A stretch of 64,000 nt of DNA from Atrina japonica (Eukaryota > Mollusca > Bivalvia > Pterioida > Pinnidae): positions 310,001-374,000 of the forward strand of contig BROG01000443.1 of assembly GCA_030159075.1 (NCBI GenBank). The letters are read 5' to 3'. The notes under the pieces are model-generated. The model was given only the letters and a program-made list of their open reading frames with translations, was not told the DNA's origin and made no database searches. The position numbers and the translations under genes are program-made. Positions 45,901 through 59,800 of this stretch are shown here, piece by piece (position 1 is the first letter of the stretch; every line of letters begins with the position of its first letter).

Positions 45901-48900
45901 AAGAGCTACACGCCGGCATAAAAACCGTATATGCCTATATATTTTGTGAAAATAAGATCAGGTCCAGTGTGGGATTCGTATACAAATAGAAAAGATAGGT
46001 TAATCAATTGCAATTGAAAAAGTGTTAACCTTGGTTTCTCAAACAATTTTCACAAAATATTTAGGAATTTAAGATTTTTTATTCCTGTGTATATCTCTTT
46101 TTTCTGTTATTGTATATCAATCTAAGTATACATAATAAAAAAGGGAAATGAACAAAATCCCACAGGTAATGCCCCTTTTAGTAACCTTTCTGATTAATAG
46201 TCGCTGTAGTACAAAGAGATAAATAATACAATTAACGACCAATATATACATATATGAACTGCTAACAACCAAAAGCAAGCTAACAAAACTACTATCAAAA
46301 ATAAAATGCACATTAACAACGTGTAATACTACAAAAATTTTATGACGTCAAATTGTCAGCACTATGGCTAGCCAATGTGTCGTACCAATATGTAGGGCCA
46401 CTACTGACCATTCAACATGGTACAGGTATGTCCGTTTGTATAACAAGCTTGACTGTTTACCAATAGGTCGAGCCACAACTACATGGCTGTTCAACATGAC
46501 ACTAGGATGTCAGTTTGGACAACCATAAGGCTGTCAGTTTGATGACCACAAGTTCACTGTGAAGTAGACAAAATAGATAGCCAAATTGTATGCTATAGTC
46601 CTAACTCAGAGTAAAACTATATTTATTTATTCTGTCCTCTACGTTTTTTTATCATTCACTTTAAACTTTCAGGTTATCATTCAATTTTAACCTTAACCTT
46701 TCATCACTTTAGCATATAATAGCATGTTGAGTTCTGTAACAAAATGGTTGGGATGGTCTACATATTCGAGGGTTAATTGACGCAATAATAGAATATTCTA
46801 TGTAAACACTAAACACAAAACCAACATTGTGACATATAAATCCGGAATTGCTCCAGAATTGTAGTTATAATCTGATCTGTGTATCGATAATCTAACCACA
46901 ATTGTAGATATAATATGAACACAATGTTTATTTATAATCTTTATCAGAAAGCTATCTAAAATCTGGAATTGATTTGTATTCTGAACCGCATTTGTATTTA
47001 TAACCGTAACCTGCTTTTATAATCTGAACATAAGGCATGGGTATTTACTATCTTACCAGAATTTTAGCTATAATCTGAACTTTCTGTGTGTTTATGATTA
47101 CAACATTCTACATCTATCGCTCGGGTAATATTGCTTTCCAAAGCAATATTTAAGAGCATAGTACCCACCTAAATAGTCATTAATAGGCACATATCCGAAG
47201 AAAAAAATTATACAAGTGGTTGTGGTAATAATAGTGGTAAAGTGGTAAAAGTACAGTTCCATGCAAAAAAGTGAGTCAACTAAAATCATTTTTACATTTT
47301 AGCTTCCTATGCTAAATTAACATTAAAAAGTAATTGACCTGACATATGTACTCCAATAAAAAATCTCGTTAATTTTTGCACATTTGTGTTGAAATCTTTG
47401 GACTATCTTTCCAAATTTTCACGAAAACTACAAGTTTTTGTAAGTCACAAGCGAAATTCACAGCGCTATTTCTTTCTTTGTTTATAATAAATGGTGTCAA
47501 CAAAATATTTACTGCAATGGACAGGAGAAATATTCAAAGGAGTTAAAAACTTATATCAGATGATGATGAATATACCTTTTTATAAATTTTATATATACAT
47601 TTAAACAAGAATTGCTATAAGCATTACTTTCGGGTAGGCATTTGTCGATTTATCATAGAAAGCTGAGGGAAAATGACGATAATTGACTAACTTTTGGCAC
47701 GATGCTACAGTTAAATGTCGTAGTTGTAGGCGAAGTATGTAAAATTTTAAGTAGAGGTGGTGCAATAATAACAGTGATGGTATTAGTACTAATGGTTTCC
47801 GTAGTTGTAGTGATTAATGATAGAATGAGGTTGACTACTGTTAGTTGTAGTAAGTATATAAGCAATAATGAAGTATAAGTAGTAGTAGTAGTAGCAGCAG
47901 AAAAAGTAGAATAATACAATGCGAGGAGCACGAGAAAAATAATGATCATGAATACGTTGATTAACATAATCTTACATGGCTGTGATGAGTGGATATGGAA
48001 ACCTTTTCCCGAGTGGCAATGGCATGGTTGTCCGATCCGATCGTTTCCAGAGGACTGGACTTTGAAATTCCTACCACGAGGGTTGATGATTTCTGTTCCA
48101 CTCGACACATCCATTTTCTCTCATTTACATGTTTTTGTACGCAAATAAAATCTGACATTTCTTTAAAAGCATTGCATCCTCATAACTACTAAAACTCATA
48201 GCGTCATTAAATGGATTGTGACGTCATATCTCGTGTAGCGTTGTCAATACCCTAGGGTTGACAAGGGCATTTTTCCATGTAAAAAGAATTATTAGTCTGT
48301 GAACCATTGGAGACAATCAATGAAAACTGGAGAAGAAGATATATACACCAAATCTATTTATTTTTGAATAAAGTAGATGTAATTATTCGACGTTTTTGTT
48401 ATTCAAAGGATGTATCAATAGTGACAACGTGGTGGGAAGTCATCTCAACTTTTCGCTGGCAGACAATGACGTCACGGCGTGTTTTCACGCATGCTTACTG
48501 AAGCTAAGAAATTCATCGTTGAGGTATATTGCATTGCAGGTAACTGTTATTTACTACAATTGATTTAGCTTTTGAATTTCAATTTGTATCTTTATCTCAG
48601 AGTTATTATATTATTAGACATTCATACTTAGAAATTAGCAACTAAGCTATACGACAAACGCGACGATTTCGGCTTTCCCATCGTAAATTTTCCACATTTA
48701 AGTAGTAATATCCCTCAGTCACCCGCATATGGAGTTTATATTTTACAAATGATCCGATATGCCAGGGCGTCTACACACATATCGAAGCGTTTAATTTCAA
48801 ATTTTACGGTAGGTATTACAGGCTTGTTTGCGACTACTCTGTCAACTATGTTCACTGACCAATTGTGACGAGGAAACTTATGTTTCGTTGGTGTGACGAC

Positions 48901-51900
48901 AGGGATATCGAAAACCTGCTTGATTTTAGGTCCGTGTTTCAACATGTTTACCGGATTTGCATATTCTATTGTTTTTACGGTAGTGTATTACTGTTGTATC
49001 TTTAATTTCTAGTAGGATATATAGCATTGACATTGTTTAGTCATTATTTATTGACGTACTCGATATATTTAAATGTTTCACTATTTTCTTGATGCACAAT
49101 TGTTCAGGAATGTCTACGATTTGTTGAACGAACACGTTGGCGGTCTATTGTATAGCATGTTTTTTTATATCAACTTCCGAGTATTTATCTGTAACCAGAA
49201 TTGTGACGAGGATAGCCACTCCTCGGGTACACCTTTGTGTCTATGGTGCTAAAAAGTCTTTTTCTTTTAACTTTTTATGTGGAGTAGTTGTGTAAAGAGT
49301 AGAGAAGTCATATATTTTGATACTGTGAATTCGAGAAAAATTGTGTGCTTTCAAATTTTCTAAAAACTTATATAAACAGTACATGATGTACCTGATCCAG
49401 TTCCACCTCTTTTGATCACTTCCAAAGGTCCGTGTTTTTCATAGTCCCTTTAAGTTTTTGAATACGAGATTTTATCGACCATCGTGTGGCTTTTCGATTC
49501 AGGCAAAGTATCTGGTTCTATCTATCGTCTGGAATCGTCGACAGAATCATAACTAAACTATCTGCTTTATATTTTGGGCCCCTTAAAAATAAGATTTTTG
49601 AGGTCATTTTAAACGTGTGTGCTTGACATGCCCGATAAGACTGTTGATATCTTTACAGTGTTGTTCTAGATGGTTGATGTCCAGGCACTGCTGTTTGGAT
49701 ATGCGATCGCATTGACATATCCAAAGCTTGATGAAAATACCAAAGCACTCGATACACAAACAATATGTTATTAAGATTTAACAAAACGTCGTCGATCAAT
49801 ATATTAAGAATTTGCATGTTACCCCAATCGGTGCGCGACATATCAACGCGAGCGGAGAAGATTGGACACCGTTATTACAAATATCAAAGTGTCTTGATGC
49901 CGAGGGTACACAATGAATATTGGAATCCCAGGTGGGACCAGGACCATGGATCTACGATTTGTTGAACGGTCAGCCAAGAGTCCTCATAACAGTGACACAA
50001 ATTTTCTATGAAACTTTTGTCTATTATGATAATTCTAGCATGTTTTGGATTTTATATGTGTATTTTCTGAGTAAACATTTCAATGTGTATCAGAATCAGT
50101 GACATGGTGTTTGACAGAAAAATGGCGGAAACAACAAATACTCACTATATGAAATAGGTAAATAAATTTCTGATATCAAATCGAATTATCTATCTTTTTG
50201 ACCTCCTTCCTTCTATCCATCCATCCATCCATCTATCTAATTAAATTATTCGGATATCACCGCGTTTAATTAGAGAAAAAAACGGTAGTATTGTCTAGGC
50301 TTGTTTGCGACTACTCTGTTTCACTAAGTGAAAAGTGCCTTTTTTGGCTTTTAACGTTTTACCAATTGTGGAGTAATTCACATGTAAAGAGTCGACAGAA
50401 GTCATATACCTTTTGATACGTGTTTGAATTCGGATTTGTATCTATGTCCTGGAAAATTGTTTTATACTTTGTGCGTGTTGCAATTCTGTTTTCTTTAATT
50501 TCTAGTTCGCTATTCGCATTGACATATGTATGAAAATTCATTATTTATTGACACGTCGTCGATATATTTAAATGTCAAATAAACAGTAACACTTGATATT
50601 GGTTCATAGGAATGTCTATGAACGAACACGTTCCGAACAGTACACTATTAGAAATTTAGGTTTTTTTATATCACTAAATACAGAGTGGTGTTTGACAAAA
50701 TGGTATAAGCCAATCACTAGATATTTAAATTTTCGGGTACCACCTTTAGAGAAAAAAACAGTGTTATTGCTAAAAAGTCTTTTTCTTTAAGTGGGAGTAG
50801 TTGTTTAGAGAAGTCATATACGAGATTTGTGAATTCGTGTGCTTTCAAATTTTCTAAAAACCATCGTGTAATCTATCCAGTTCAGCTTTTGGACACTAAA
50901 TCAGGGATAACGTGCAAAGTCCCTTTAAGTTTTTGAATACGAGATTTTATCGACCATCGTGTGGCTTTTCGACATTCAGGCAAAGTATCTGGTTCTACGT
51001 CTTCATGTTTGGCCCATCGTCTGGCAGAATCGTCGACAGAACTCATAACTAAACTGAAATTCTGACCCCAATTAAAGGAAGGGGCTTCCCGGTATTTTGG
51101 GCCCCTTAAAATAAGATTTTTGAGGCTTTCATTTTCAACAATAGAAACGTCGCCGGTAATGACATGCCCGATAAGACTGTATTTGAAAGGAGATGAAGCA
51201 CATGAACATGTGACAGTGTTGTGTAGTGGATGGTTGATGTCTAGACACTACAAAACCTGTTTGTAATTGAATAGCTTGGATGCGATGCTAGGTGTATAGC
51301 TTTATGAAAGATGCTTCTAAAACGGGACCATAAATGTCCAAAGCTTGATACAGAAATACCAAAGCACTATAACGATTTTTCCTACACAAACAATATGTCT
51401 CAACACATCTGTTTCTAAGATTTAATATTTATCCAGAATGCATGGCATTATCATTGGTTGATCAATGATATACCTACGAATTTGCATGTTACCCCATATC
51501 GGATTTCGTCAGATCCTCTGCGCGACATATCAGAAAAAGCGAGCGGAGAGAGATTGTATCTGACACAAGGTAATATAAAATTACAAATATCAAAGTGTCG
51601 TGATGCCGAGGGTACAATATACACATCTGGTGAATATTGGAATAACACGGACCTCTGGAAACTTAGAGGTGGGACCAGGTACCATGGATGAATAAGCATC
51701 CTCTATTGACTGGTCAGCCAAGAGTCCTCATATCTTTGTGACACAAATTTTCTATTGAAACTTTAGCATACAGATTTTGATGCTAAATAATTACTATTTG
51801 TTCATTGGATAGGATAAATTGTGTATTTGTCTGAGGATAAACAGCTTAGAATCAAGTGTCAGTATCACTACCGGATGTGACCTGGTATGTGACGGGGAAA

Positions 51901-53660
51901 CCAATACAAAAAATAGGTGTGGCGGAAACAACAAATACTCACTATATGAAATAGGTAAATAAATTTCAAATTGTTTCTCAATCAAATCGAATTATCTATC
52001 TTTTTGACCTCCTTCCTTCCTATCCATCCATCCATCCATCTATCTAATCTATCTATCTATCCATCCATCCATCCATTCATCTATCTAACATCTATCTATC
52101 TCAATTATTTTCTCATTCAATATACAATCATTGTGCGTGTTATATTCTTTTCGACTCAGTATAATAACTTAAAGTGTATGGAAAATTCGAAATAATCGGA
52201 ATCGCATATAGCTAAAAACACACAAAAAGAAAAACAAGACAGAAAACAAACCAATAACCAATACTGAAATCAATGTGTCTGTGTGATGAACAATCATCAC
52301 AGTTTATATATTTAACCCCTGAAAAATGATGGATGACTTCTAAACATTAATGACTTAGACCAGTCCAAATTTGCCATGTGGACGAGCTAAGCCATCAACG
52401 TAATAATAACGTCTATTTGCATTTCTGAATTTTAGTTTCAGAATCCAGATTGCCTTATAGTCCAAGTCGAGGATTTTGTGCATATCAAAATAGCACGGCT
52501 TTGGATATTACCAGCTGTGGTAGATTCTACTATTTTGCATGCAAAAGTACAGGTAAATATAATTGTGTCATTGCTACACAAATTATCATGTAAAGAACCT
52601 AGTACCTGGTATTTCGGTACCAGCTGATAATCTTATACTAAAGTCATATTTGGCACTGATAAAACCATTTAAATTCCAAAGTTTTCTTAAGCTAAGATTG
52701 TCATCTTTTTACAGTGGTTACTCTTAGGCGGATTTCGGCCATACTTTTAGATTTATTATTTGACCTTGTATGATACCACTTTCTCTTTAGAAAAAAACAT
52801 ATACATTTTAAATTAGAGCTCAACTGATTAAGTCTTATCGACAGAAACGATCGTCTTGAGCATTATAACTTTGGTATTATGTTTAGAATATTTAAGGATG
52901 ACGACTCAAGTTTAAACTTTTAGTCCTTTGCGCACACCATGGGAACACCGTATTGTGCCTAAATACTAGGATGACGGTTAAAATAACACGAAAGACAAAT
53001 CCAGCAATATGCCACTGGAATTGATATGACTAAAAGCTTGAAATCAAAGGACATATATCTAATAATAATCATTATGACATAATGTGATGCGCCATGTTCC
53101 TTTCATTTATACATTTTCTGCATACTTAAACAACTTACTTCTTGAGGGAACATGACACAGCTTATATCACATCTGACTACTTCAAAGGATCTATTTCCCA
53201 CTACATTCTCTAGTAATTAGGAAAATTTAAGTTTCTAAAACCAAATATTGAGACGATCCCCACAAGAAATCTAGGTTTGTTTCCTCGTGATATGTTGTTA
53301 TATACACTGTATAAAATTTTACATAAATATTCCAGTATACCTTTTACTGTATTTCGACACAATCGTTTGTTAGCAATAACAGTAACAGTGCTTCACTGAG
53401 TGAAATGTTGTAGTTGAATTGTCTAATCGATTGATGATTCGTCTTTGAGAAATTACTTCATTTTAATTCAACTGTGGGTTCACTACGGATGTGACCGGTC
53501 GGTGCTTACTCCTCTATGACACCTGATCCATCCTCAGGATTTTTAGGGGTCTCTGAACGTCCAATTTTCACCTGGTTTATATATTGTCTCATGAACCTTG
53601 TTTCGATTAATAATAATAAAGATGATAATAATAAAAATAATAATAATTATTAAATAATAA

Positions 53661-53747
<87 letters not shown>

Positions 53748-53915
53748 CAGACGTCTATTAGTCTAGAAATTTGAAACTGTACCATTAAGGTCATTCGACA
53801 TGATCAGTACCCTTCTGCAGGTGTACACTGCTATTTAAGGGAATGTGTACTGGTAAGGTCAAATGACACAGCGCCACCTGTCACATTACAGTCAAACATG
53901 TTAAATCAGGCTGCA

Positions 53916-53998
<83 letters not shown>

Positions 53999-54198
53999 TT
54001 GTTATCATTTAGAAGGCGTCCAAACAATAGTCAATACCAATGTTACATGGAACAAAGCCAGAGAAAATTGTCAATCTATGTTTACTGAACTTAACACTGA
54101 ACTCTTAGATAATGGAAACAACGTGTGGATTGGACTGAGAATTATGACGCAGATATTGAGAACGACAGGTAATAGCAAAACATGGGTAAACAAGTCTA

Positions 54199-54288
<90 letters not shown>

Positions 54289-56820
54289 TAATCTTTGTTG
54301 AGTATTCCGATGTTCGCTGTAATCCGATCAAGCATAATGCCCCAACATATTTCACTTTTACTCGTGTACGCATTTATATCTTGTATTCTGAAGCATGTCC
54401 ACTTAAAAATTATACCCGTAAAGATATAGTTACTTAATTCAAAACCCTATATTCCAATCGATACCAATGTAATAAGTCAGATCATATGGCCATCTAATGT
54501 TTATCTATGGTCATTGAAAGAGATAAATGATATATAATGCTTGTAACATGCATACTCCAAAGGATGTCACTGTTTTGCATGCAAAATTGAATTTATTCTC
54601 ATTTTGGCTTGGTCCTTTACAGAATGGTGTTTGGTGAAATTTGTGAGTCTTAAACGATACACAAATGAATATGTTCAACCAAAAGTCTTTTGAAATTCGC
54701 ACTCCGAACTACTTTAATTGGTCTATTGCGATTCGGAATTACTTAAATCTAGTAACTTTAATTAACAGGGTCATAAATATTAATAATAACCTGGTGATAA
54801 TAACCTGAAGGATAAAACGACATATGAAAATTAGTAGGGTCGAGTTAGGGAAACGAATTTGTGGCATGAATTTTAGGTCAAGTGGAGTTGGTCGGTCAAG
54901 TTTGTATTTAACGGCCCATTTGCAACGGTCAATTTTCAACAAACCATCCGTTGAGAATTGACCCCAGCAGCTGTCATTTTTCAACGACACGATCCATTTC
55001 CAACGTCATTCCGTTTTTCTATTCAACGTTAAATACCCTGACCCCGGTTCCATTTTCAACGGAGGTCCATTTTCAACGTCACACCGGTGGTCTCTCACCG
55101 GGTCATTTTAACCGGGATCTCTCCCCCACCATTTAAAAGAAAACTGACCGCAAATAATTTACTGATGTTTTTTGAGTTAGTCTTAAAACACACTATCTGT
55201 AAAACAAACACATATGTCCAAAACAAGTCAAAATAATGAAAACTATATAAGACCCGGAATATCATAAATATCTAGGGGACCCCTTTTTATGATTACATAT
55301 ACTTTCAGATATTTCTGCAAATACGAATCTAGATGACAACTACTTTCGACAATGTACTTTGTACTACAATGATACACGCAAGTTTTGTACGAAAGGTTGT
55401 TTAAAAGAATTTCCTTTTTATTGTATTTATGGTAAGTCAGAATCTAATTACAAAATAAATACAAGGGCGTAAATGCAACGTGGGAAATTATGAAATTTCA
55501 AGCCAGTAATTTTATGATTACAGGAATAGTTTTTCCACAAATGTAATCTTGTCTTCTCTATGATATGCACACTCATTTATACAGGAACTGCTATGATACT
55601 AATAGTGATGCCATTCTACGAATGGTGTGCGCCTCTTTTATCTCTAGCCGATTATTTTTCTCACCATTTATCTACCACACATTCAAATAATATATGTTAC
55701 CCTTCAGCATCCCCATTTTGTAAAAAAAATCATGCATCCGTCATTTTAAATGTATATCACGGAAAATGTTTGGAATACATGTAATGTTATCATTAGGACA
55801 CTTAAGCCAAACTGTTTTGTATTATAAGTTTAGCTGGTCGTCGGGAAAGACAATGAAAATAAAAATGAAGTGGTTAATGAAACAAAACAATGAGAACAAA
55901 CATAAATAAGGAAAACTTCCCCATTTACTTACATTTACTTAGGTCATTGATGATTCATGAGTGTTGATGTAGTCCGTAGTGTTGCTTTAAATTCTAGAGG
56001 ATCTGTCTTTTCATGTTGTCCACAGGTCTTTCATAATCTACAAAGATGACGTAAAATGATCAGATCCCCTCTAGTGACCCTAAGATGATACAGGGTGTTG
56101 CTATACGGTTTATGACTGGTTATGAATCCTATTTGTGGGTATTTTATCTTGCACGGGAAGTTACGAAGCGCAATCACTGTAGTTGGAGCATATACTTCTG
56201 AGTCATCTTTCCAGTCACCTCCTACCTCCAGACTAAAAAGTTGATATAACATACCCACATTGTTTTAGGTACAGAATAATGATAACTCCAAAAGTCGATA
56301 TAATGAGCTAGAACCAGGTCTTTTTGTACATTTTTGATAATAGAGAGTACGGGAGGATCCGATTTTAATGTACTCGTGACTACCAGCTTCCGGTAAACTG
56401 GCAAACTTTCTCACGAAATCAGCTTACGTTCAAGTAGGACTCGAACCTGCACTAATAAGATGTTAGAGCCTTCATGGTTCAAAGCGCCATGGTCTAAACA
56501 CTCGGTCACAGATTTCTAAACAATATTTTATGTTAATGACTTTCAATTTGCATAAACATATATTTACATTATTTATATACGATAGTCGCCTATGGCAATA
56601 TGTCAAAATTACATGAAACTCGTCAATTATCTTCTATTTCATACAGAAACAACAGGGACAGCTACTGAAAACAATGAAAATGATTTTATACCGAACACTG
56701 AGGGAAATGTTCAGAAGCCACCTGGTAAAAATATTACAGCTATTTTTTATCACTCTCTACAACACCACTGCCACCACCATTCTCCTCCTCCTCCTTATCG
56801 TCACTGTCGTCATCGTCATC

Positions 56821-56854
<34 letters not shown>

Positions 56855-56862
56855 TCATCATC

Positions 56863-56893
<31 letters not shown>

Positions 56894-59800
56894 CATCTTT
56901 ATCTGGCTTGTCAAATCAATTGATAATATTTTTCAAATATCTCTACTTGTCTAATATTCTATATTCTAAGTTGTTTGAACTTGTTTCTTGATCGCTGTAA
57001 GCTTAAACTTTCTAAGTGGGTGTCTGGGTAGCGCAGTGATTAGCGCACTCGATTCTCCCCGGATTCGATCCTCGGATTGGACAGGGGAGTATGTTAGATG
57101 GCATGGTGGTCGCCAAGTCGGACATGTGGGTTTTCTCTGGGTACTCCGGTACCCCGGCAGCAAGCACTACCTAACACTAACAACAGAGTCAACGAGAGAC
57201 ATTTATATAAGTTGTTTAAACTTTTTTGTTAATGGTTGTCAAATAGATAAGTTTAAACTAACCAAAAATCAGTTCATAGATTTATTTTTACAGTTAACAT
57301 TCGATGCGATTATGTCCTTCTTAAACCGAACTTACACTTTATATAATGGACGACTTGAATCGGTCTAGTTTTAGAACGTTTGTTTTGTAATCGAAAGATG
57401 TAAACCAACCCACAAATATCAATAACAAAAGTCCGGTCTGTGATCGTATAGATGATTTTAATATTCAGCAGAGTGCAGCAATGGTAACAATGTTCACAAA
57501 TCAGAGAGTATGGTGGCGTTCTCTCTAGGCGGTTCCCCGCTGGTCTCTCTCGTCTCCAGAACTCCAGTGCTTTTATATGTTTGTCAATTCTGACCAACGC
57601 AAAACACTAAAGTTCTAGAAACTTCTAGAGAGTTAAATGCATCTACAATTGGAAGAATACGGACGCCAGCATCATCAAAATCTGTCATAATGCAACCTTT
57701 AGTAACCTTTTTACACCATCATTCTTAGTACAACTTCAGTACTTTATATTAATTAACATTAACATCAAACCTTGTTTACCAAAACTGATGATGACAGATA
57801 TTTGACCTTTTAACCTGCAGCTTTAATTGCTGCTGAATTTGTAAAGGTGTTGACAAGTTGTTTATCCGAAACAGTATATTGTAATAATGCTGAGTAATAA
57901 TGCTGAGTCATTATGAATTTGGAAATTTCATATCTAAATTAACCTTGTCAACTTATTTTACTTGGCCGAATTTATGTAATTTTAGCTGCCCGTATTTTCC
58001 CAAATACATATAATATACATCAATATTATTTCAAGTCACACCAATTTATTACGTACATGTATATAATTTCCTAAAAGATTTATCTCCCGTACCTCATATT
58101 GTTACAAAGATCCCGGGTTCAATTCGGAGTGTCATACATATGTTATGGAAAGAAGTGGGAAAGCACTGGTCAATTGGATGTGACTTAAAACCTAGACCCT
58201 CTTTCATTACAAGCATGACATGTCAAAAAGTTCTCACTGCATATGTGTCAGTCAATAGCACAAGTCAAAATTTGTGGCATCTAGCGTCATGCTTGTATCT
58301 TCTCCCTATAAGAACGTGAAAAATTCTTGGCAGGATGAAAAATAGTAGTGAAATAATCATATACATGTTATAAAATTATGCACATATATTTTTTACATAA
58401 CCTACTATTTCAGGACTGCTCGTAATCATCTGTAGTTCCGTGGCTGCTTCAGTGGTGTTTATCATTGTCGCACCCATTATCATATATAAAGTTCGAAGGT
58501 ATGTTATTTTTATTTTTATTTTTTTTCTGCTTTTATCATTAGTTACTGTCGTATATATTGGAACAGTTGCATATGGCTGTATATATTTATTGCATGGCAA
58601 GAAACTGTTAATATTTGATAGACCCTTTCGCGATAACTGAGACCCTATTAATTTCACCTGCGCAAAATCACTTTCGAGGGGTATCAAGAAGTTTCGTGCT
58701 CAAAACATTTCATACCCACGAAAAAAGGTATCCAGTGAAAGACTTCTTATGTACTGTATGAATTTCATTTGGTATGATTTGTGTTGGGTACGAAACTTTT
58801 TGTTACCACTCGAAAGTGTTAAAGCGATATGAACTGTTGTAGGTGAAACATTTTACATGTCCATTTTATGTAATATTTTATAATATACATTCTATTCTTA
58901 TTACCCATTGCGTTTACTTTCGTACATCATTATTTCATACATAAATCAGGCAAAGTTGGTCTTTTACGTCGTTTCAAAACATTCGTTTCTGAAATTGTCC
59001 ACGTGTCGGGTTTATCGGGTGATCTCGACCCATTTGTAACTCGTCCCATGGCATTCTCGACTTTATCATTCTTGACACATATGGTTATGAACTGCCCAAC
59101 TCCACCGGACATGGGGGCACGATTGTAAAACATATGATACACATACTTTCAGTTATATTGTTTTAACTTTGTCAATATCAGCATTCAGGGTAACATTAAA
59201 GATAAGAAAAAATCCTTTTTGTGACCTAAGTTTATTCATATATTCATCCGATTTTCTTCAGGTATTTAAAATAGTATTGAAAAGCACATATTTTACATAA
59301 TATATGTACTTTCCAATAAAAATCATGTCCTGTATTTTAAAAGTAAATATAAAACACATAAAAGTCGGCCGACTTAAACATAGTCTGAGCGCGTAAAGGA
59401 CCGAGATCCCCTGACCAAATTACGAAGTACATTTGAAACGGCGAATGAGTTTATCTGAAGGTCATTGCATACGGAAATACGGCTGGATCTTTTTAAGGTA
59501 CGGGGAAACTTAAATTCTAATAAAACAAATAACTTCGAAAAGATATTTTACAACGTTTCACGTGTTTGATAATGTGTTTGAACACACATCTTATCATATT
59601 CTCGGACTATATGTCAGGGGACAAAAATAAATATTGTGACAGCTTATATCGCTTTAGGTTCGCAGGTGAGATTAGTATGAAGGCAGTTACCTTGAAAGGG
59701 TCTATAAATCAAAACACTGGTTAAAAAGCACCGCATATGGACAAGTTTATATCGATGTAAAGAAAATTAAAGGGTGTTGTTTAAACGCGGATTGGAAAAC

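Noticed and set aside
47653..48114. Minus-strand 153-codon frame with a hydrophobic stretch
   Set aside because: The C-terminal third runs through a GTA/TAC trinucleotide tract, no partner exons or family signature were seen, and overlapping frames are open on the other strand.
57017..57095. Functional tRNA gene
   Set aside because: Box A and box B are present, but the cloverleaf arms do not pair and SINE body sequence with flanking duplication follows.
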